A DNA stretch of 64,000 bases from contig NZ_CP159830.1 in NCBI RefSeq assembly GCF_047730085.1, positions 1,922,001 to 1,986,000 of the forward strand, read 5' to 3'. The notes beneath the pieces are model-generated. The model did no database searches, had not been told where the DNA came from, and was given only the letters and a program-made list of their open reading frames with translations. This DNA is from Njordibacter sp937773555 (lineage in GTDB: Bacteria; Pseudomonadota; Gammaproteobacteria; Pseudomonadales; Balneatricaceae). The translations under genes were made by a program, and so were the position numbers. Below are positions 58,427-64,000 of this stretch, one piece after another. Position 1 is the first letter of the stretch; each line of letters opens with the position of its first letter.

Positions 58427-60466
58427 TTAAATGTCTTTAGCGAGGCGCAAGCCATCATAGATAGCAGCATGGGTATTACGTGCAGCAACGGCATCACCAA
58501 TACGGAATAGCTGATAACTCCCCCCGGGGTTACGAACCTGAGTTTGAGGCAATCCCTTAATGAAAGCCCTATGATCTAGCTCCCCTTGGTTAGACGCACC
58601 GTGCTTTAAGTCAAAATAGAGACCATCCAAAGGCAAAGTGCCATGATTAATTACAAGCTGGTCCACCAATCGAGTTTTGTTAATGCTGCCATAATCACTA
58701 CTTAAGGTTAGTTCAATTTGATCGACAATGCGCCGCGCACTCGCTACTCGATAGGTCACAGTAAAGGTCACATCTTTATCTTGTAAACTGCGCATATAGG
58801 GTACTAAGTTCATTGCCATAACATCAGGTGAGAAGCTTCGATCAGGTGTCATAATTTCTACCTTAGCACCGCTGTTAGCTAGCAGCTCTGCAGCCTGCAA
58901 TGCTGGGTGATCACCAGCGTCATCGAAAATAAGTACATTTTTACCAAACTTAGCATCGCCAGAAAGAATGTCCCAGCTGGACACTGCAAGTTCGTTACCC
59001 GAAGCCAGCACATCAGTATCAGGCATACCGCCGGTAGCAACAATAACCACATCTGGATTAAGTGCCTTAACATCACTCGCCTGGGCCCAAGTGTTGAAGT
59101 GAAACTCAACTTTTTTGGCCTGGCATTGCGCCATACGCCAATTAATAATCTCCATCATTTCTGCACGCCTTGGCGTTTGTGCGGTAAGGCGTATCTGCCC
59201 ACCAGGCTCAGCTGCTGCCTCTAATACGACCACTTGGTGACCTCTTTCAGCCGCAACCCGAGCCGCCTCTAAACCACCTGGCCCTGCGCCAATGATGACC
59301 ACTTTTTTACGCACATCAGCCTTGGCGATATCATGGGGCATGGTGAGCTCTCGCCCTGTAGCTGCATTGTGAATGCACAAGGCATCACCTGCTTGGTAAA
59401 TACGATCTAAGCAATAATTAGCGCCCACACAAGGACGTATGTCCACCTCTTTACCTTGCATGATTTTGCGTACCAAGTGAGGGTCTGCCATATGCGCTCG
59501 AGTCATGCCCACCATATCTAGCTTACCGTCGGCAATGGCGTGGCGTGCTGTGGCAACATCAGGTATTTTAGCGCCATGAAACACGGGGAAGCCCGTTGCC
59601 TCACGCACGGCACCCGCAAAGTCTAGGTGATGAGAGTTTTTCATACCCATAATCGGAATGACATCTGTGAGGGCCGCATCAGTATTAATGCGCCCACGAA
59701 TGACATTGAGAAAGTCTACATGACCGGTATCTCGTAGAATTTTAGAAATCTCAATACCTTCACTTGGATTAATTCCCCCGGCATAAGCCTCATCTGCTGT
59801 GTAACGAACGCCGACAATAAACTTTTCTCCTACCCGGTCACGAATGGCTTGCAGCACTTCTAAGGTGAACCGGATTCGGTTGTTTAATGAGCCACCGTAA
59901 GGTGCTTCTAGAGTATTGGTTAAGGGCGACCAAAACTGATCCATTAAGTGCCCATATGCTTGCAGTTCGATACCATCTAAGCCTGCAGCATACATGCGCT
60001 CAGCGGCATCAGCATAATCACTAATAATACGGTCAATGTCCCAACCTTCTAATTTTTTAGGGAAAGCACGGTGAGCTGCTTCGCGGTGGTGTGACGGAGA
60101 CACAGCAGGCAGCCAATCACCTTTATTCCAACCTGTACGCCGACCCAGGTGGGTTAATTGCAACATTACTGCACAACCGTGCTCATGGCAGGCGTCTGCC
60201 ATGTCTCTTAAAAAAGGCACAACTTCATCCTTATACGCCAATATATTGTTGAATACTGGCGGGCTATCCCTAGAAACAGTGGCTGACCCCGCTGTCATAG
60301 TGAGTGCAACTCCCGCTTTAGCACGTTCTAAGTGATACGCAAGGTAACGTTCTTTAGGCATGCCGTTTTCTGGGTAAGCTGGCTCATGAGAGGTCATCAT
60401 AATACGATTTTTAAGGGTCAAGTGCTTTAGCTTGAAGGGCTGTAACAAGGGATCATTAGAGGACAT
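58427..60466 (-). CDS. DgcA-like FMN/FAD oxidoreductase (N-methyl amino acid demethylase family)
   Basis: A 679-residue protein with an N-terminal Old Yellow Enzyme/TMADH-type FMN barrel (residues 8-340: LTLKNRIMMTSHEPAYPENG, QLTHLGRRTGW, DMVGMTRAHMADPHLV) and a C-terminal FAD/NAD module (VVIIGAGPGGLEAARVAAERGH near residue 393). It resembles DgcA, the dimethylglycine demethylase, and N-methylproline/stachydrine demethylases. The Fe-S region reads Cys346-VGAN-Tyr-Cys352 and Cys364, lacking the second Cys of the TMADH motif, as does DgcA. No DgcB partner is adjacent. ATG 60466 is chosen over 60496. Substrate unknown; methylated amine. Confidence 0.87.
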   Translation of the reverse strand: MSSNDPLLQPFKLKHLTLKNRIMMTSHEPAYPENGMPKERYLAYHLERAKAGVALTMTAGSATVSRDSPPVFNNILAYKDEVVPFLRDMADACHEHGCAVMLQLTHLGRRTGWNKGDWLPAVSPSHHREAAHRAFPKKLEGWDIDRIISDYADAAERMYAAGLDGIELQAYGHLMDQFWSPLTNTLEAPYGGSLNNRIRFTLEVLQAIRDRVGEKFIVGVRYTADEAYAGGINPSEGIEISKILRDTGHVDFLNVIRGRINTDAALTDVIPIMGMKNSHHLDFAGAVREATGFPVFHGAKIPDVATARHAIADGKLDMVGMTRAHMADPHLVRKIMQGKEVDIRPCVGANYCLDRIYQAGDALCIHNAATGRELTMPHDIAKADVRKKVVIIGAGPGGLEAARVAAERGHQVVVLEAAAEPGGQIRLTAQTPRRAEMMEIINWRMAQCQAKKVEFHFNTWAQASDVKALNPDVVIVATGGMPDTDVLASGNELAVSSWDILSGDAKFGKNVLIFDDAGDHPALQAAELLANSGAKVEIMTPDRSFSPDVMAMNLVPYMRSLQDKDVTFTVTYRVASARRIVDQIELTLSSDYGSINKTRLVDQLVINHGTLPLDGLYFDLKHGASNQGELDHRAFIKGLPQTQVRNPGGSYQLFRIGDAVAARNTHAAIYDGLRLAKDI

Positions 60467-60496
60467 AACTGAATACCTTAAAAAAGATAGAAGCAA

Positions 60497-60667
60497 TCAT
60501 CTTAAAATTTAACATTATTCTTATCATTCATAAACCAGATCGTGTATCCGATTAGCCACTTACAGGGTGGCGGCTATAAAAGTGATGCATTTCAATTTGG
60601 GCACTACCCCCAGGTGGGCCAAATTGATGAACTGTTATCTTCATTTACATAGGTTTTATGCGGCGGC
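60497..60667. other. Intergenic gap with a stem-loop
   Basis: A 171-bp gap. TAGCCAC (60553-60559) pairs with GTGGC-GGCTA (60567-60576) apart from one extra base, a hairpin of about 11 bp. It could end the transcript of the DUF2306 gene or lie in the promoter of the flavoenzyme. Confidence 0.35.
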
Positions 60668-61072
60668 CTAACTTAACCGAAGACTAGGTCGCCAAGAAAG
60701 CGCCCACGCACTAAGGTAAACCCCCCCCGCAACTAACATGCCGCCAACATATAGCGCTATCATGGTGCGCTTGTGCTTTTTTATATTGCCACACTTGATG
60801 GCAAAGTAGGCTGATGGTACCGAATAAAGCACCAACACACTAAGCAGGTGAATAGGCCCAAAGTGATCAAACAGCTTAGGGCCAACTTGAGCCGACATAA
60901 ATAAAGTAACCACGGCAGTAAATAGCATTAATACCATGTAAATACGACCTAAATATTTGTGCTGCCCCGAGCCTTTTTTCGTCACCATCATGTAACTAGC
61001 AATTAGAAACGCAGGCCCAATAGTACTTAAATGGACAAAAGTTAACGTTTCATAAAGCGGGTCTAAAGTCAT
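60668..61072 (-). CDS. DUF2306-like four-helix membrane protein
   Basis: A 134-residue inner-membrane protein with four hydrophobic helices (TFVHLSTIGPAFLIASYMMV, YMVLMLFTAVVTLFMSA, HLLSVLVLYSVPSAYFAI, ALYVGGMLVAGGVYLSAWA). The GSGQHKYLGRIY motif after helix 1, with its His-Lys-Gly/Arg pattern, is typical of DUF2306 proteins, whose function is unknown. A run of eight C on the plus strand (60721-60728) lies in the last helix. It follows the MFS gene by 18 bp. Confidence 0.8.
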   Translation of the reverse strand: MTLDPLYETLTFVHLSTIGPAFLIASYMMVTKKGSGQHKYLGRIYMVLMLFTAVVTLFMSAQVGPKLFDHFGPIHLLSVLVLYSVPSAYFAIKCGNIKKHKRTMIALYVGGMLVAGGVYLSAWALSWRPSLRLS

Positions 61073-61090
61073 AATAATTACTCTGTGGGG

Positions 61091-62263
61091 TTAAATTAAT
61101 TTTGCATAGCGCTTTAGCACAACGCCTGCACAAAGGGATAAACATGCCATAGCCCAAAAGACTTGCGCATTAATATGTTCATACAACCCCCCCACTAACG
61201 TCATACTCATACCCATTAATGCACCCAGAGCAAGAGCATCATAAAAGGTTTGGGCAGAGGCTGTTAATTGGTCTGGTACTTTTTGGGTAATGTATTGAGT
61301 GATCGCTAAGTGAGTTGCAGCAAAGGTAAAGGCGTGCAGTATTTGCACAGTAAAAAGTACGCTTACATTGCTCGACCATCCCAATGTAAGCCAACGCACA
61401 ACGCCTGCAATGACTGCCATCCACAGCAAGCCTTTAACACCCACTTTACTTAACAGCCATATACCAATGGCAAACAGCACTACTTCTGCAGCTACACTTT
61501 GTGCCCAAAGGAGACCGATGATTGATTCACTTATACCCGCCTCAAGCCAGTGCAAGGTTCCAATGGTATACAAGGCTCCATGGCTAGCCTGTAATAAAGA
61601 GCCAACAGCAACTATAGCTATAAACCCAGGTAGTTTAAACAACTCCAAAAACGCTAGTTTACGGCTTGCTTTAAATTGTGGGCGGATATCTGGCAAAGAT
61701 AGAGCAAAAACAATAACAATAGCCGCCAGCACCAAAAGTAATTTTGGGTAAGCATCAATACTGTATGCTGCAATGTAAAGCCCACTTAAGGTAGAGGACG
61801 CAATAAAAGCAACAGAGCCCCATAAGCGCGCACTACTGTAATTAAGCTTCCCAAGCCGAGCAGCAGCTATTGCTAACCCGTCTACCATGGGCACTTGGGT
61901 AGTTTGCAAAGCGCCTACCACAAACCAAACGGTGAGCATGGGCCAAAAGGTTTCAAACTGTACGAACAAACTAAACCCAAAAAAAGCCAGTACTGACAAG
62001 AGTAATATCCAGCGTTTTTTATGGCCAGTGACGTCTGCCAAGATACCCACACCCAATCCAAAAAACACTTTACTCACAAATGCAGAGCTAAGAATTAGTG
62101 CCGCCTCTTGGGCATCTAAACCTCGGCTTACCATCCAATACGGCAGAAATGGCAACACTAAACCAAAACAACAAAAATATGCGAAGAAAAATCCTGAAAA
62201 TACAACCTGCCCGCGGGACTTAGTTAACCCAGCGCTAGACGGCATGCTTTGAGAACCCCACAT
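61091..62263 (-). CDS. MFS transporter, HcaT-like
   Basis: A 390-residue major facilitator with twelve hydrophobic helices. FFFAYFCCFGLVLPFLPYWMVSRGLDAQEAALILS and KVFFGLGVGILADVTGHKKRW (the loop 2-3 motif) fit the HcaT/phenylpropionate permease-like group. An ATG at 62245 is an alternative start. Substrate unknown; aromatic or short carboxylic acids are typical of the group. Confidence 0.87.
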   Translation of the reverse strand: MWGSQSMPSSAGLTKSRGQVVFSGFFFAYFCCFGLVLPFLPYWMVSRGLDAQEAALILSSAFVSKVFFGLGVGILADVTGHKKRWILLLSVLAFFGFSLFVQFETFWPMLTVWFVVGALQTTQVPMVDGLAIAAARLGKLNYSSARLWGSVAFIASSTLSGLYIAAYSIDAYPKLLLVLAAIVIVFALSLPDIRPQFKASRKLAFLELFKLPGFIAIVAVGSLLQASHGALYTIGTLHWLEAGISESIIGLLWAQSVAAEVVLFAIGIWLLSKVGVKGLLWMAVIAGVVRWLTLGWSSNVSVLFTVQILHAFTFAATHLAITQYITQKVPDQLTASAQTFYDALALGALMGMSMTLVGGLYEHINAQVFWAMACLSLCAGVVLKRYAKLI

Positions 62264-62522
62264 TTTTTGGCATGCTGCCCACGAATAAATTAAACCCCAT
62301 GCCGTTTAAGACGCTATTACAGTTTGCTCTATATGGTCTGTTTTGTGTTGTATCTTCCATAATATATCTCCATTTCACGGGTAAGGTTGCGCGTAAAACC
62401 ACGCAGCGAAAGTTTAGCCGAAGACGATGCAAAAGTCCTGTTAGCTTAATGTCTAGATTGTATTGTATGCAAGGCCTCGCCATAATAGGGGCCATCGCCT
62501 TTTACGCGCACACAGGCCACTC
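62264..62522. other. Divergent gap between two MFS genes
   Basis: 259 bp with no recognisable gene, RNA or strong inverted repeat; it presumably holds the promoters of both transporters. Confidence 0.4.
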
Positions 62523-63707
62523 ATGCCCAATACTGCTTCTGCCCCGCTGCTGCACAATGTTCAACGTGTTAAAGTGTTGAGTGCTGGCATTGCTAGCCTT
62601 ATTTTAATGATTGGCATCGCTCGGTTTGCCTACACCCCGATGCTTCCCCTGATGCAACAACACGCAGGCCTTGGCGTTGCTCAAGGTGGCTGGTTAGCAG
62701 CTTTTAATTATGCTGGCTATTTTTGTGGTGCGTTGATTGCAGCAAACATTAGTGATTTGGCCAAAAAAGATCGCCTTTACCGGCTAGGCTTATTGGTTGC
62801 TTTGGCCACCACTGTAGGCTTAGGGCTAACTCAAAACTTTTGGTTATGGGGATTATTAAGGTTTTTTTCAGGCTTAAGTAGTGCAGCTGGATTATTGCTA
62901 GGATCAGGCTTGGTAATGCATTGGTTGCTGCGTCATCAATTACGTTCAGAGTTAGGCATTCACTTTATTGGCATGGGTTCTGGAATCTTTTTCACAGCTC
63001 TTTTTGTTTACCTAGTTGCAGGTCAGATCAGTTGGCAGCAACATTGGTTTTGGTTCACCGCATTAGGCTGTTTATTAGCGATCCCTGCGTGGTTTTGGTT
63101 GCCTAAACCCAATACGAGTGGCTATAACGTGGGTGGTGAAAAAATGGTTGACAGGCCACCATCACAGCAGTTTCTGCAGACGTTTATGTTGGCCTATTTT
63201 TGTGCAGGCGTGGGTTACGCTGTTATTACCACGTTCATCGTTGCCCATGTAAATCAAATTACTGGAGACCATGAATATGGCTCAGTAACCTTTATGATCA
63301 TTGGCCTAGCGGCTGCTCCAGCGTGCATTATTTGGGACCTAGTAGCCCGTAAGCTTGGCAATTTAAACGCCTTACTGTTAGCTTTTGTTCTACAGTTCAC
63401 CGGTATGCTTATCCCCATTTTAAGCCCAGGTTTAATCTGGACCTTTATAGGTGCTGGCTTATTTGGCGGCACCTTTATTGGCATTGTAAGCCTTGTCCTT
63501 ACCATGGCGGGACGATACTTCCCTACTCGCCCTGCAAAAATGATGGGTAAGATGACGTTATCCTATGGCGTGGCTCAGATGGCGGCTCCAGCAGCCGCTG
63601 GTGTTTTATCTCAATGGTCTGGCAGCTACCAATTAAGTATTATCATTTCCTGCGGCATCATGTTTTTAGGCTGTGGCTTAATCTATAGATTGCGTCACCA
63701 CGAGTAA
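62523..63707 (+). CDS. MFS transporter, YbfB/YjiJ family
   Basis: A 394-residue major facilitator of the YbfB/YjiJ family: SLILMIGIARFAYTPMLPLMQQHAGLGVAQGGWLAAFNYAGYFCGAL at the N-terminus is diagnostic. Twelve hydrophobic helices, LLGSGLVMHWLLRHQLRSELG and GGTFIGIVSLVLTMAGRYFPTRPAKMMGKMTLSYGVAQ complete the pattern. The ATG at 62523 is preferred to a reading from 62463 which adds a basic, non-membrane stretch. Substrate unknown. Confidence 0.9.
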   Translation: MPNTASAPLLHNVQRVKVLSAGIASLILMIGIARFAYTPMLPLMQQHAGLGVAQGGWLAAFNYAGYFCGALIAANISDLAKKDRLYRLGLLVALATTVGLGLTQNFWLWGLLRFFSGLSSAAGLLLGSGLVMHWLLRHQLRSELGIHFIGMGSGIFFTALFVYLVAGQISWQQHWFWFTALGCLLAIPAWFWLPKPNTSGYNVGGEKMVDRPPSQQFLQTFMLAYFCAGVGYAVITTFIVAHVNQITGDHEYGSVTFMIIGLAAAPACIIWDLVARKLGNLNALLLAFVLQFTGMLIPILSPGLIWTFIGAGLFGGTFIGIVSLVLTMAGRYFPTRPAKMMGKMTLSYGVAQMAAPAAAGVLSQWSGSYQLSIIISCGIMFLGCGLIYRLRHHE

Positions 63708-63791
63708 CATCCCCTTGCTTATAGCTAGACCTAACACGCTAGCAATAAACCAGGGTACAGCTGCATGTTAGCCCCACCTGAGCACCTAAGG

Positions 63792-64000
63792 CTAGCCGCC
63801 AGCCATGCGCGGCAGCCATAATACAATGGCAGGAAAAGACACTAGCAGGGCAATGGTAAAGGCATCTGCAATAAAGAATGGTGTCACACCTTTAAATACA
63901 TCTTGCACCGACAAGTCATCACGTACCCCGGCAACAACGAAGCAGTTAAGGCCTATGGGTGGAGTAATTAAACAAAACTCAGCCATTTTAACCACCAGAA
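63792..64000 (-). CDS. TRAP transporter large permease (DctM), C-terminal fragment (5' partial)
   Basis: About 69 residues visible, open to the right window edge. EFCLITPPIGLNCFVVAGV and the ending DVFKGVTPFFIADAFTIALLVSFPAIVLWLP are the last helices of DctM proteins. The frame reads on beyond the first in-frame start (63995), so the gene continues outside the window. Confidence 0.85.
   Translation of the reverse strand, partial: LVVKMAEFCLITPPIGLNCFVVAGVRDDLSVQDVFKGVTPFFIADAFTIALLVSFPAIVLWLPRMAGG

Noticed and set aside
61368..61751. Antisense open frame of 127 codons inside the HcaT-like gene
   Set aside because: It mirrors a membrane-protein gene, has no ribosome site and its composition is that of a complementary-strand shadow.

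Overview
This 64-kb window reads like the chromosome of a marine, aerobic heterotrophic gammaproteobacterium of moderate GC content. The evidence is the gene content: TRAP and ABC transporters for compatible-solute-like and acidic substrates, an acrylate/3-hydroxypropionate cluster of the kind described in Halomonas, inositol catabolism, demethylating flavoenzymes, a gammaproteobacterial-style long leuA, and MaeB. The genus is not determined. There are no rRNA or tRNA genes, transposases, phage genes or CRISPR arrays that I can see. Coding density is very high and almost every gene is catabolic or transport-related.

Layout. (1) 1-6022: an operon of an SsuD-like flavin monooxygenase (cut by the window edge), a YdhF-like aldo/keto reductase, a flavin reductase and a complete TRAP transporter, closed by a strong terminator. 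(2) 6083-7876: a secreted Sel1-repeat protein and a di-heme cytochrome c peroxidase, divergent and overlapping at their 5' ends. (3) 7964-10288: leuA and a divergent Lrp/AsnC regulator. (4) 10396-28017: a two-armed myo-inositol locus. The minus arm is rpiR-iolC/DUF2090-iolD-iolB-iolE-iolG-phyH. The plus arm is a sugar ABC transporter with two permeases plus a second dehydrogenase, a second PfkB kinase, a second IolB, a class II aldolase and an SDR. (5) 28014-36760: a GcvA-like LysR regulator divergent from a non-pyrrolysine MttB-family methyltransferase and two DMGDH/SARDH-type flavoenzymes, followed by a convergent DegT-type aminotransferase. (6) 36977-40507: an MBL-fold hydrolase and maeB. 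(7) 40785-60466, all on the minus strand: acuI copy 1 with an AhpD-like gene, two tandem branched-chain-amino-acid-type ABC modules with one binding protein, acuK-acuN-dddA-dddC, acuR, acuI copy 2 and a DgcA-like demethylase. (8) 60668-64000: a DUF2306 protein, two MFS transporters and the C-terminus of another TRAP permease.

How the parts fit. Inositol catabolism and 3-hydroxypropionate oxidation both end in malonate semialdehyde. The only methylmalonate/malonate semialdehyde dehydrogenase in the window is the dddC-type gene at 54777-56306, which could serve both. AcuN/AcuK would send acrylate to 3-hydroxypropionyl-CoA, DddA/DddC would finish the oxidation, and AcuI would offer the reductive exit to propionyl-CoA. 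No DMSP lyase is present.

The most interesting things found: a shared 14-bp palindrome (TAG-N-C-N4-G-N-CTA) in front of acuR, in front of dddC, and in front of acuI, which looks like an AcuR regulon; a 1,070-bp near-identical duplication of acuI as direct repeats bracketing the whole transporter/acrylate block; a second ABC module whose LivG-like ATPase has lost the ABC signature motif; and a duplicated inositol toolkit with an embedded PhyH-type dioxygenase.
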